Source: Accumulibacter sp. (GTDB taxonomy: Bacteria > Pseudomonadota > Gammaproteobacteria > Burkholderiales > Rhodocyclaceae). From it: a stretch of DNA of 60,681 bases. Within the stretch, counting starts at the first letter, position 1; every line of letters starts with the position of its first letter. Shown here one piece after another: positions 8,236 through 16,176 of this stretch. Where the stretch lies: the NCBI GenBank assembly GCA_020049495.1, contig JAIFKU010000100.1, positions 1 through 60,681 on the forward strand. Reading direction: 5' to 3'. The translations under genes and the position numbers were made by a program. The notes below the pieces were generated by a model. That model searched no databases and had not been told where the DNA came from. It saw only the letters and a program-made list of their open reading frames with translations.

Positions 8236-9500
8236 GATGATGACTCCAGAATTTTCCGCCAGCGCCAGGCGAGCACGGCAGCAAGGGTTTTAAAGCAGAG
8301 CGGCAGCAGGCAATAGACCGCCGACAAGCCGGTGACGGCCCCGACAACGCCGGGCCGGTAACCGGCCAGATCAAGCAGGGGCAAAGACAATCCGGCAGCC
8401 AGAGCGAGGTTGAGTTTGGCCACCAGATTCCACCAGCCAAAGTAGCTTCCCGCCTGCGACGAAGCGCCTGCACCTGCCGTTCTGCTTTCAGCGATATCGG
8501 CCAGCAAAGCGGCTGGCAAGGTGAGATCCGCGCCGAGCGCGGCACCGGAGAGCAGGCAGATGACGGCAAATGCCCAGACGTCTCCAGGGCCAAGAACCCA
8601 CGCCCAGGAAAATGCGGCGACCGCCACACCCATTGAGACTACCCAGGCAGGCACCCGACCAAGGCGACGTGCAAGCGACACCCACAAAGGAAGGAAAGCA
8701 ATGCCGCTGACAAAGTAAAGTGCCAGAAAAGCCCCACCCCAGGCTTCGGCGTGCAACACATCAGCGACGAAAAAGAGAACCAGGGTAGCCGGCAAGGCGG
8801 CGGCAATCCCATTGACGACAAAAACCGTCAGCAAGCGCCGGAAACGCAGTTCGCCGAGAACACGCCACAGATCGCCAACCAGCCTTTTGCCGGCAGGAAG
8901 ACGCTGTGCGGCGACAGGCGCCCCCAGCAAGGTCAAGGCGGCGAACAGGAAGAGCAGGGGCACGAAGATCCAGCTCAGCCAGGAAAGGCCTTGCGCAATG
9001 TTGCCTGAAAGCAGCCCGGGCAAGGCCGCGGCCAGCACCACACCGAGCAGGCCGAAACCTTCACGACTCGCGGTCAGGCTCGTCCGCTCGCCGGAGTTAT
9101 GCCCCAGCTCTGCCCCCCAGGCCTGATACGCGACACTGGCCAGCGAAAAGGCAAAATAGGTAATCAGCATTGCCCCCATCAGCCACACCGGTGCGCCGAT
9201 CACCGGCGGATGGAGCAAGGCCACCATGCCGACGGCCAGCAAGGGCAAGGCCAGAAGAATCAGGCGTTGACGCTTCGCGCTTCGATCGCTCCAGGCACCG
9301 AGCAGCGGATCAATGCCGGCATCGGCCAAACGTGCCACCAGCAACAGGCCGCCAAGCAGACTCAGGCTCATTCCCGAAACCTCGGCATAAAGTCGCGGCA
9401 CATGCACATAAACCGGCAGCGCCGCCATCGCCAAAGGCAGACCCAGCGCACCGTAGGCCAGCAACTGGCGGCGAGGTAATGCCGCTGCCGGAGCATTCAT
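8232..9500 (-). CDS. MFS transporter of the lipid-modification operon
   Basis: A 422-residue integral membrane protein with about twelve hydrophobic segments and an overall sugar-cation-symporter (GPH/MFS_2)-like arrangement. LADAGIDPLLGAWSDRS in the loop between helices 2 and 3 corresponds to the MFS/GPH motif 'D...P..G..sDr'. I start it at ATG 9500 (MNAPAAALPRRQ), because the preceding codons lie in a foldback repeat. It is the fifth gene of the operon and may move a lipid precursor or product across the inner membrane. Substrate not determinable from sequence. A 91-base gap with a hairpin separates it from the chalcone-isomerase-like gene, and it is coupled downstream to the DUF3833 gene. 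Confidence 0.87.
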   Translation of the reverse strand: MNAPAAALPRRQLLAYGALGLPLAMAALPVYVHVPRLYAEVSGMSLSLLGGLLLVARLADAGIDPLLGAWSDRSAKRQRLILLALPLLAVGMVALLHPPVIGAPVWLMGAMLITYFAFSLASVAYQAWGAELGHNSGERTSLTASREGFGLLGVVLAAALPGLLSGNIAQGLSWLSWIFVPLLFLFAALTLLGAPVAAQRLPAGKRLVGDLWRVLGELRFRRLLTVFVVNGIAAALPATLVLFFVADVLHAEAWGGAFLALYFVSGIAFLPLWVSLARRLGRVPAWVVSMGVAVAAFSWAWVLGPGDVWAFAVICLLSGAALGADLTLPAALLADIAESRTAGAGASSQAGSYFGWWNLVAKLNLALAAGLSLPLLDLAGYRPGVVGAVTGLSAVYCLLPLCFKTLAAVLAWRWRKILESSS

Positions 9501-9518
9501 TCTGAATACCTGCTCTCT

Positions 9519-9580
9519 AACCACGAAGAGCACGAAGTCCACAGAGAAAGACAAAGCTTTTCTTCGTGCACTTCGTGGTT
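9519..9580. repeat. Foldback repeat, family B (short copy)
   Basis: AACCACGAAGAGCACGAAG at 9519-9537 is answered by CTTCGTGCACTTCGTGGTT at 9562-9580, forming a long imperfect hairpin inside the operon, between the chalcone-isomerase-like and MFS genes. The same arms bound the larger foldback at 30351-30616. It could stabilise or trim the polycistronic mRNA, but that is speculation. Confidence 0.8.
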
Positions 9581-9591
9581 AATTATTTTTT

Positions 9592-10101
9592 TCACCCTTC
9601 CGGCCTCTTCAGAAGCAGCGCACGCAGCGCCGGGCTGCGGCTGTCTGGATCGAGCCAGATGGCAAAGAAACGACGGGCGAACTCGGCATTGTTCACGTCA
9701 CCGGTGGCCTGTCCCTGATGGTAGAAACTCGCCCCAACCCCCGGGTAATGCACGCCGACGATGCGGTCGCCTTCCTTCACCTCGGGGAAAACGCGCCGCA
9801 GATCGGCTTCCCAACGCTTCAACTGCGTCTCGTCAGCACCGAGCCGGCGCATTTCATCCAGACTCGTCTGCACCAGACGTTCACGCGAGATGTCGCGCCG
9901 GTAGTCGAGTTGCAAGGCACTGGGGGAAGACTCCGGCGACGCTCCGGCAACCCACAAGGTAGCGCGATAAAGCGAAAAACCGAACCACGTCATCTCACCA
10001 CTGCCCCACTGCCGCCAAGCCTGTTCGCCACGGCGTGCGGATTCGGGCAGGGCCTGAGCGGTCGCCGCAACGAACAGGGCCAACAGGATCAGACGTCTCA
10101 T
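9592..10101 (-). CDS. Chalcone isomerase-like exported protein
   Basis: A 169-residue protein with a signal peptide (MRRLILLALFVAATAQA) followed by a bacterial chalcone-isomerase-like domain: RRGEQAWRQWGSGEMTWFGFSLYRATLWV, LQLDYRRDISRERLVQTSLDEM and the closing FARRFFAIWLDPDSRSPALR. Plant chalcone-isomerase fold relatives include fatty-acid-binding proteins, so a lipid-binding or lipid-modifying role in the periplasm is reasonable. No catalysis is established for this bacterial group as far as I know. Its ATG overlaps the stop of the CFA-like methyltransferase gene (ATGA), tying it to the lipid-methylation step. Confidence 0.88.
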   Translation of the reverse strand: MRRLILLALFVAATAQALPESARRGEQAWRQWGSGEMTWFGFSLYRATLWVAGASPESSPSALQLDYRRDISRERLVQTSLDEMRRLGADETQLKRWEADLRRVFPEVKEGDRIVGVHYPGVGASFYHQGQATGDVNNAEFARRFFAIWLDPDSRSPALRALLLKRPEG

Positions 10102-11327
10102 GGCCGGTGTACCAGCTCGAACTGCATCACATCGGTACAGCCGCTATTGAAACCGGCCTGGCAATAGCCCAGGTAGAACTGCCACAAACGATGGAAGCGC
10201 GTGTCGAAACCCTGTGCTTCAATAGCCGGCCATTGCTGTTCAAAGCTGGCTGACCACTCGGCCAGGGTGCGCGAGTAATCCGGGCCAAAAGCAAAAACAT
10301 CGCACACCGCCAACCCCGCTTTTTCCGCCTGCCGGCCAAACACCGACGGACTCGGCAACATGCCGCCGGGAAAAACGTGCTGCTGGATAAAATCAGTGCC
10401 ACGACGGTAGCGCGGGAACAAGTCATCCTTGATGGTGATGCTCTGCACCACGGCACGGCCTTCCGGTGCCAGCATGCGTTTTAAGGTCTTGAAGTAGCCT
10501 GGCCACCAACGCTCACCGACCGCCTCGAACATCTCGATCGAAACGATGTGATCGAATTTCTCTCCGGACAGGTCGCGGTAATCGCACAGCTCAAGCGACA
10601 CTTGCCCCTCAAGTCCAGCACGTACAATGCGCTGGCGGGCATAGTCGAGCTGAGCTGGTGAGAGCGTCACTCCGACCACATCCAGCCCGGCTTCGCGCGC
10701 CGCCACTTCAGCAAAACCGCCCCAGCCACAGCCGATTTCAAGCACCCGCTGACCGGGACGGGCATTGAGACGATGCAGAATGCGCCGGTATTTGGCGAGT
10801 TGTGCCGACTCGAGCGAGCGCTTTGCATCGCCCGCGAAAATGGCACTTGAATAGCTCATCGTCGGATCGAGCCAGAGCCGGTAGAAATCGTTGCCCAGAT
10901 CGTAGTGCGCCATGATGTTGCGGCGCGATCCAGTCCGCGTATTGGAATTGAACAAATGGCGGAAACGGGCTGTGAGCAGGCTCCACCATTGCCCATAGAC
11001 CGCATTCGAAAGCACCTCGCGGTTATTGGCAAGCAAGGTCAGCAAACCAGGCAAATCCGGGGTTTGCCACTCGCCGTCGATCCAGGCTTCAGAAAAACCG
11101 ACATCGCCACGTTCCAGAATCCGGTCGAACACCGACCACTGGGCTATCTCCAGCGTGACCGATGACCCGCCGTTGCCACAACACAGATGGCCGTTATCCG
11201 GCAAACGTACTTCCAGCGTTCCGTGGCGAATTTTTTCCAGCAGATTGAGTACGGCCACAGCATTGCGCGGTCGAGCGCTGGCCGACGCGGACGCCGGAAA
11301 ATCAAGTGTATTCTGCATGCCATTCAT
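10098..11327 (-). CDS. CFA-synthase-like SAM methyltransferase (UfaM-like)
   Basis: A 409-residue member of the cyclopropane fatty acyl phospholipid synthase family. It acts on double bonds of membrane phospholipid acyl chains using SAM. The SAM loop VLEIGCGWGG is at about 195-204. The lipid-side signature NIMAHYDLGNDFYRLWLDPT and the later SIEMFEAVGERWWPGYF are clear. At the position of E. coli Cys139 (YSCAYW), which helps bind bicarbonate, this protein has Ser161 (YSSAIF). That change, and its operon partners, fit a methylating (branched or furan fatty acid) enzyme better than a cyclopropane maker. This is an inference. ATG 11327 overlaps the DUF1365 stop. Confidence 0.9.
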   Translation of the reverse strand: MNGMQNTLDFPASASASARPRNAVAVLNLLEKIRHGTLEVRLPDNGHLCCGNGGSSVTLEIAQWSVFDRILERGDVGFSEAWIDGEWQTPDLPGLLTLLANNREVLSNAVYGQWWSLLTARFRHLFNSNTRTGSRRNIMAHYDLGNDFYRLWLDPTMSYSSAIFAGDAKRSLESAQLAKYRRILHRLNARPGQRVLEIGCGWGGFAEVAAREAGLDVVGVTLSPAQLDYARQRIVRAGLEGQVSLELCDYRDLSGEKFDHIVSIEMFEAVGERWWPGYFKTLKRMLAPEGRAVVQSITIKDDLFPRYRRGTDFIQQHVFPGGMLPSPSVFGRQAEKAGLAVCDVFAFGPDYSRTLAEWSASFEQQWPAIEAQGFDTRFHRLWQFYLGYCQAGFNSGCTDVMQFELVHRP

Positions 11328-12115
11328 CGCGTCGTCTCCTCGAGCGGGGGTTCGGGTTTGGTAAAGAAGGGCACGCGCTTGAACCACAATCTGAGCGCCT
11401 GCCAATGGATCCGTAAGACCACCCCGAGCGTCAGCAGGGGGTAACTGAAGAAGGCCGTAAACAATGGCCCGCAGGCCAGTTCTTTGGCTTTTCCAGAGAG
11501 CGCGGTATGCAGCAGGTCACCGGCCGCATCGCCATGGTCAATACACGCCAGCCGCCAAGTCGGCAAAGCACAGGGACCGTTGTCCTGTCCGGTTTTAGAG
11601 TAAAAGCGGAAGCGGTAATGCCCGGAAACCGCCATGAACGGCGAGACGTGGAAGACCTTGTCGCGCTCCATGACTTCGCCATCAATGATCGCTCGCCCGC
11701 CGGTGTGAGACAGAAGGTAATTATGGCGCTCGCCAAAGGTGTTGTTAACCTCGGCCAGTACCGCCACTAGTTCACCCGAACTGTTCTGGCAATACCAGAA
11801 GCTGACCGGATTGAAGACAAAACCCAGCACCCTCGGGAAGCACTGCAGACTGATTTCGCCGTCGGCCACGATTCCGTTTTTGTCGAGCAGGGCGCGTATC
11901 CATGCCAAGGGGTGAGAACCGTCGCGCGCGCCGTGATCGGCATAATGGAAACTGAAGAGGTTGAAGCGGTTCACCGAGAACAGGGCATTCCCGAGCCGTT
12001 CCAGGCCCGACAAGGGCAGCAGGCAGAAATAGACCGGATAGACGAACTGGTGCACCGCCGGCCTCAGGCGGCGATGCACTACTTTGCCGAAAAATAGCTG
12101 GGCGGCTGTGCTCAT
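11324..12115 (-). CDS. DUF1365 family protein
   Basis: A 263-residue DUF1365 protein. Family landmarks are an early VVHRRLRPAVHQFVYPVYFCLLPL, RFNLFSFHYADHGARDG, the long conserved block CFPRVLGFVFNPVSFWYC, VLAEVNNTFGERHNYLL and HVSPFMAVSGHYRFRF. DUF1365 genes are almost always found between an FAD-dependent oxidase and a CFA-like methyltransferase, exactly as here. The biochemical function is not known to me. ATG 12115 is preferred over the open frame from 12181 because it overlaps the upstream oxidase stop as ATGA and begins right before the conserved VVHRRLRP segment. Confidence 0.92.
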   Translation of the reverse strand: MSTAAQLFFGKVVHRRLRPAVHQFVYPVYFCLLPLSGLERLGNALFSVNRFNLFSFHYADHGARDGSHPLAWIRALLDKNGIVADGEISLQCFPRVLGFVFNPVSFWYCQNSSGELVAVLAEVNNTFGERHNYLLSHTGGRAIIDGEVMERDKVFHVSPFMAVSGHYRFRFYSKTGQDNGPCALPTWRLACIDHGDAAGDLLHTALSGKAKELACGPLFTAFFSYPLLTLGVVLRIHWQALRLWFKRVPFFTKPEPPLEETTR

Positions 12116-13443
12116 GCCACTGCTTCGCTGATACGGGGCGATACCGGCAGCAGGGGCATTCTTGCCTCGCCTCCCTGCCAAGGGGCTTTGCAGCCCATGG
12201 CATTGGCGACTTTCAAGCCGGACTTCAGACCGTCTTCATGGAAGCCGTAGCCGTTCCAGGCACCGCAAAACCACACTCCGCCCTGACCGGAAAGATCCGC
12301 CAGTTGCCGCTGGGCATCAATGGCCGAGGCATCGAACAGAGGATGTGCGTAATCAAACTCGGCAATGATCTTATCTGCCACCGGCTCGCGCTGAGGATTC
12401 AGCGAAACCATCACCGGAGTATTGAAGGGTACAGGTTGCAAGCGGTTGATCAGGTAAGACACACTGACCGGGTTATGGTTGAGTTCATCGTTTCGGGAGG
12501 AATAATTCCACGCCGACCATAGGGCCGGATCGCGCGGCAGCAACGCCGCATCCGTATGCAGCACGGCGCGATTCGCCTCGTAACGGATGGCTCCGAGCAG
12601 GCGTCGCTCCCGGCTCGTTGCCGCGTTGCCGAGAAGGGACAAAGCCTGGTCGCTATGGCATGCAAGAACCACCTGCTCATAATGTTCGACCGCGCCCGCC
12701 GTCATCACCTGCACACCATCATCAACACGCAGCACACCCAGAACGGGGGTGCCAAGCCTGATGTCATCGAGTTGCAGTGCCAATTTATCCACGTACTGGC
12801 GAGCACCGCCGCGCACCGTTCGCCACAATGGTCGGTCAAATATCTGTAACAGGCCATGATTGCGGCAGAAGCGCACAAATGTCGCCAGAGGATAATCCAG
12901 CATCTGGCCGGCGGGACAGGACCAGATCGCGGCTCCCATGGGCAGTAGATACCACTCGGCAAAAGGCCGTGAAAAGCGCCCCTCAGTCAGAAAATCACGC
13001 AAGCTGCTTTTATCATCCGGATTAGCCGTCAGCCATGCCACGCTCTCGCGGTTGAAACGAATGATATCGGCCAGCATGCGCCAGAAATCAGGGCGCAGCA
13101 GATTGCGCTTTTGCCCGAATACCGTAGCCAGACTGCTGCCTGACCACTCCAGGTCGGGGTTTTCAAGGCTGACGGCAAAAGACATTTCGGTTTCTACGCT
13201 GCTCACCCCAAGATGATCAAACAGCGCCGTTAGATTGGGGTAAGTCGCCGTGTTGAAAACCAGAAAACCGGTATCGACCGGATGTGTCATGCCGTCCAGC
13301 GTCACATCGACAGTATGCGTATGCCCGCCGAGACAAGAGCCTGCCTCATACAGGGTTACTTCATGTTTTTGCGAGAGAAGCCAGGCACTACTCAGCCCCG
13401 AGACCCCTGCACCTACGACGGCAATTCGTTGAGCTCGATTCAT
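12112..13443 (-). CDS. FAD-dependent amine-oxidase-like (desaturase-type) protein
   Basis: A 443-residue flavoprotein with an N-terminal dinucleotide loop VVGAGVSGLSSAWLL and the following acidic LYEAGSCLGGHTHTVDV, typical of FAD-binding amine oxidase and phytoene-desaturase-like folds. Other landmarks are VDTGFLVFNTATYPNLTALF, FAEWYLLPMGAAIWSCP and the terminal GVWFCGAWNGYGFHEDGLKSG that closes the FAD site. Homologues in this gene order are linked to modification of unsaturated phospholipid acyl chains, including the UfaD desaturase of furan fatty acid synthesis. That exact activity is not proven here. It is the first gene of the operon. GGAGG six bases before ATG 13443 fixes the start. Confidence 0.9.
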   Translation of the reverse strand: MNRAQRIAVVGAGVSGLSSAWLLSQKHEVTLYEAGSCLGGHTHTVDVTLDGMTHPVDTGFLVFNTATYPNLTALFDHLGVSSVETEMSFAVSLENPDLEWSGSSLATVFGQKRNLLRPDFWRMLADIIRFNRESVAWLTANPDDKSSLRDFLTEGRFSRPFAEWYLLPMGAAIWSCPAGQMLDYPLATFVRFCRNHGLLQIFDRPLWRTVRGGARQYVDKLALQLDDIRLGTPVLGVLRVDDGVQVMTAGAVEHYEQVVLACHSDQALSLLGNAATSRERRLLGAIRYEANRAVLHTDAALLPRDPALWSAWNYSSRNDELNHNPVSVSYLINRLQPVPFNTPVMVSLNPQREPVADKIIAEFDYAHPLFDASAIDAQRQLADLSGQGGVWFCGAWNGYGFHEDGLKSGLKVANAMGCKAPWQGGEARMPLLPVSPRISEAVA

Positions 13444-13484
13444 GAAACCTCCATTTTTTTCCACACCAAACGCTCGCTTTCTTT

Positions 13485-13499
13485 TTTGTCCTAGACAAA
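13485..13499. promoter_or_regulatory. Palindromic operator candidate O1
   Basis: TTTGTC-CTA-GACAAA is a perfect 6+6 inverted repeat in the gap between the divergent FAD-oxidase operon and the LitR-like regulator. It covers the -35 hexamer of the regulator promoter. A dimeric MerR/LitR-type protein bound here would block or remodel that promoter, and could also act on the opposite-strand operon whose start is 42 bases away. Confidence 0.65.
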
Positions 13500-13520
13500 T
13501 AGATTGTTAAACCTTATAAT
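13492..13520 (+). promoter_or_regulatory. sigma70 promoter of the LitR-like regulator
   Basis: TAGACA (13492-13497) and TATAAT (13515-13520) are separated by 17 bases, a near-consensus sigma70 promoter pointing into the regulator gene 42 bases downstream. The -35 box lies inside palindrome O1, an arrangement that fits autoregulation by steric block. Confidence 0.75.
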
Positions 13521-13547
13521 GGTTCAAATTAAATTTTCCAGTGCCTA

Positions 13548-13558
13548 TTGTCTTGGAC
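13548..13558. promoter_or_regulatory. Second operator-like half dyad O2
   Basis: TTGTC-TTG-GAC repeats the O1 pattern TTGTC-N3-GAC about 60 bases downstream, immediately before the regulator ATG at 13563. Two spaced sites with the same spacing suggest cooperative binding by the MerR-type protein encoded next door. The right arm is incomplete, so this is weaker than O1. Confidence 0.45.
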
Positions 13559-13562
13559 GTAT

Positions 13563-14477
13563 ATGGACAAAATCGTTGACATGTCGATTGCCACTGTCGA
13601 GCGGGAAACCGGAATCGGCAAAGACACCTTGCGCGTATGGGAACGCCGTTACGGATTTCCGCAACCGCTTCGCGACAGCAAGGGAGAGCGTCTGTATCCG
13701 TCCCGCCAGGTTGATCAGTTGCGCCTGATCAAACGCCTGATGGATCAGGGTCATCGCCCTGGCCGGCTGCTTTCTGTCAGTGAAGAAGAACGACTGGAAC
13801 TGGCCGCGGCAAAGCCTGCGATACATCCTGCCCGGTCAAAAGACGAACAAGACCTCATCCAGCAGACGCTGGATTTACTCAAGTCGCACGATACTCAGGG
13901 ACTTCGCCTGGCGTTTAATCAGGCCATGATGCGGCAAGGCCTGCATCAATTTGTACTCGGCACGGTGGTAGCGCTCAACCGTTCCGTAGGAGAAGCCTGG
14001 AGGCGAGGCGAGCTTGAGATTTTCGAAGAGCACCTGTATTCCGAACAGTTGAAATCGCTCCTGCGCCAGGCGATCAACAGCCTTCCGGCTGATGCCAACG
14101 GCCACCCGCGCATCCTGCTCACTACGTTCCCTGAAGAGCAACATGCGCTAGGCCTGTTGATGGCCGAATGTCTGTTCACGCTGGAGGGTGCGACGTGCAT
14201 TTCGCTGGGAACACAAACGCCCTTGTTTGACATCAGGCTGGCCGCCCTGGCGCATCGCGCCGACATTGTCGCGCTATCCTTCTCAACTGCCTTTTCCGTG
14301 CGCCAGCGTGCTCCCCTGCTCAATCAACTACGTGAAATGCTTCCCTCGACTGTTGAACTCTGGGCGGGTGGTATGGCTAGCGAAAAATTACCGGCCATTG
14401 ATGGGGTTGTCTTGCTTCCGACGCTGGAAGCAGGGCTCGCCGCTCTAAAGAATTTTCGTCAGAAAGTCGGTGATTGA
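13563..14477 (+). CDS. LitR/CarH-like MerR-family B12-dependent photoreceptor regulator
   Basis: A 304-residue transcription factor. The N-terminal MerR helix-turn-helix is TGIGKDTLRVWERRYGFPQP (residues 16-35). The middle helical region has W146-x9-E156-H157 (AWRRGELEIFEEH), the adenosylcobalamin-capping signature of CarH/LitR. The next segment carries E192-x-H194-x-x-G197 (EEQHALG), matching the E/DxHxxG motif that supplies the lower cobalt ligand. A Rossmann-type B12-binding domain follows to the end. Proteins of this kind bind operators in the dark and release DNA when light breaks the Co-C bond. The start at ATG 13563 is preferred over TTG 13548. It is divergent from the lipid-modification operon, its likely target, with a self-overlapping palindrome. 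Confidence 0.9.
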   Translation: MDKIVDMSIATVERETGIGKDTLRVWERRYGFPQPLRDSKGERLYPSRQVDQLRLIKRLMDQGHRPGRLLSVSEEERLELAAAKPAIHPARSKDEQDLIQQTLDLLKSHDTQGLRLAFNQAMMRQGLHQFVLGTVVALNRSVGEAWRRGELEIFEEHLYSEQLKSLLRQAINSLPADANGHPRILLTTFPEEQHALGLLMAECLFTLEGATCISLGTQTPLFDIRLAALAHRADIVALSFSTAFSVRQRAPLLNQLREMLPSTVELWAGGMASEKLPAIDGVVLLPTLEAGLAALKNFRQKVGD

Positions 14478-14589
14478 CAATCCCACCGAAGTACTCAGAA
14501 TCGAAGGATTCGGGAATCTCGACGTATTTCTTGAAAACAGGCCTGGACACCCTCTCCTGTGAGAACGGCAGCTCAGTCTGTTTCTTCAT
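14377..14589 (-). CDS. Possible small ORF coupled to the MFS gene
   Basis: A 70-codon frame starting with MKKQTELPFSQERVSRPVFK. Its ATG (14587-14589) overlaps the stop of the upstream MFS gene as ATGA, with a GAGG-like site just before. The first 37 codons lie in the gap between the two convergent genes. The last third runs antisense to the 3' end of the LitR-like gene. I do not recognise the protein. The coupling and hydrophilic, charged composition are arguments for a real or recently truncated gene. The antisense overlap is an argument against the full length being functional. Confidence 0.35.
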   Translation of the reverse strand: MKKQTELPFSQERVSRPVFKKYVEIPESFDSEYFGGIVNHRLSDENSLERRALLPASEARQPHQWPVIFR

Positions 14590-15923
14590 TCCGGCCTCGC
14601 TTCGCCAGGAGCGGGCCTGGTGCTTAATTCGATCCGGTGACGGCGGAACAGCAAGGCAAGCAGCGCCAGCGTAAAGAGCAACCACAGCGGCAAAACCTCG
14701 ATGGCACTGGCGAATGCCTGCTCTGCAGAATCATCGCTGCGCATCACGCGCAGGGCCAGCGCAAAGATCAGGCTGGCAAACCCGTAGCCGAGATTGAATA
14801 CCAGACCTTTGAAAGAAAGAATGGTGGCTCGTTGCGCCGAACGGGCACAGGCGTTCAGGGTATGCGAAACGATATAGCCCAGCGCAGTCATGGCGGCCGC
14901 CAGAGGGATGGCGAACAGCACACCCCAGAGCGGGATTTTGAGCGCCACACCCGTCAGGCCAAACAGCGCAAGAACCGCAAGAATCAGGAAATTGCGCAAC
15001 AATGAACCGCTCATGACCAGATTTCTGGCTACAGGCGAGACGCCCATTCCCAGCCCGGCCATGGCCGCGCCGATGAGACCAAAACTCGCTTCGGGCAGAT
15101 CGATCAGGCGGTAATACACGCTGCCAAAGGTCAGGAACAAGCGAATCACGCTGTCGATCAGAACGCCCCCGAAGATGACGAACATGGCTATCGGTGTATC
15201 GAGAATCCACCTTCCGGCCTCCAGGATGCCTTGCCAGGTGCCTTTATGAGCAAGCGCTGGTGCGTGCATGGCAGCGGGTTCACGCATGCCGAGCGCCAGC
15301 CACAGGACGAGTAGCGCGTTGATCAGATTCAGCGCGATCGGAAAGCGCAGTGCAAGGCCCTGATCGACGCGCAGGTTGCTGCCAAGAAAAGCCAGCAGCC
15401 TGTTCATCAGTTGCGGGTCATAGACCGCGGCGCCGATCAGCATGGCCAGCAACAAGCCGAGGGACTGCCAGTGCATGACGGCCGCCAGCACGTCAGGCCA
15501 CTCGGCAGCGCGGGATTCGGCCAGGAGCGAATCGTAGGCCAGCGATTCGTCGGCACCGCTGGCCAAGGCCTCGGCAAAGCCGCTGAGCATCCGATTGAGC
15601 AGACAGAACAGCAGCAAGGTCAGTCCGCCGTTGAGCGGCGCGACGAGTAGCACCGACATCTCCAGCACCATGCAGACCGCCGCCGCGATGATCAGCGGAC
15701 GGCGTCCGACCCGGTCGGCAAGCGCGCCTGACGGCACTTCGGCGAAGACAATGACGATGGCCCAGACAAAATTGAGCAGCGTGTATTCGGTCGCCGAAAG
15801 CCCCAGGTCAAGAAACAGGACGGCCAATACCGGGTAGTAGAAGCGTGCATTGAACAACACACGAAAGGCAATGAAGCGTTTCCGGTTGTGATCGGCAAGA
15901 CTAGTGATGGGCAGAGTATTCAA
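14586..15923 (-). CDS. MFS transporter
   Basis: A 445-residue major facilitator protein with about twelve membrane segments. The cytoplasmic loop after helix 2 reads GALADRVGRRPLIIA, the MFS motif A 'G.laDr.GRr'. VFAEVPSGA just before it is typical of drug-efflux-like members. A long central loop with FLGSNLRVDQG separates the two halves. The frame begins with TTG (15923) and no ATG lies near, so the start is provisional. Substrate unknown. It is convergent with the LitR-like gene and not obviously part of its operon. A repeat-bearing gap of about 250 bases separates it from the ABC transporter genes on the same strand. Confidence 0.85.
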   Translation of the reverse strand: MNTLPITSLADHNRKRFIAFRVLFNARFYYPVLAVLFLDLGLSATEYTLLNFVWAIVIVFAEVPSGALADRVGRRPLIIAAAVCMVLEMSVLLVAPLNGGLTLLLFCLLNRMLSGFAEALASGADESLAYDSLLAESRAAEWPDVLAAVMHWQSLGLLLAMLIGAAVYDPQLMNRLLAFLGSNLRVDQGLALRFPIALNLINALLVLWLALGMREPAAMHAPALAHKGTWQGILEAGRWILDTPIAMFVIFGGVLIDSVIRLFLTFGSVYYRLIDLPEASFGLIGAAMAGLGMGVSPVARNLVMSGSLLRNFLILAVLALFGLTGVALKIPLWGVLFAIPLAAAMTALGYIVSHTLNACARSAQRATILSFKGLVFNLGYGFASLIFALALRVMRSDDSAEQAFASAIEVLPLWLLFTLALLALLFRRHRIELSTRPAPGEARPE

Positions 15924-16029
15924 TCCGGATTAACCATAAGGGGAAACCCTGAAGTATTCGTCACCCAGGAGAATTTGAGACGGAAGTGAATAATTCTGCA
16001 CATCTTCAGGTAGCAATTTGGGACAACAG

Positions 16030-16117
16030 CCCGTTCGTGGTGAGCTTGTCGAACCATGAATGACCCTTCGATGCCCCGAAGGAAATCCCCCCGGGGGACA
16101 GGCTCAGGGCGAACGGG
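16030..16117. repeat. Dispersed intergenic repeat, family A (copy 2, inverted termini)
   Basis: CCGTTCGTGGTGAGCTTGTC at 16031 and the reverse complement of the right end, CCGTTCGCCCTGAGCCTGTC, form imperfect terminal inverted repeats of about 20 bases around CCTTCGATGCCCCGAAGG. The modules match those at 6301-6440. The surrounding gap (15924-16176) holds no recognisable gene. Confidence 0.75.
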
Positions 16118-16176
16118 GTTTGGGCTGATGGATAATCTGTGCTCAAGGAAATCAGCCTTTGCAGAGCGACGCGAAT

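Noticed and set aside
15950..16010. GAATAATTC and GTATTCGTCACCC fragments resembling the MITE ends at 48.6 kb
   Set aside because: The match is too short and lacks paired ends; possibly a decayed copy but not supportable.
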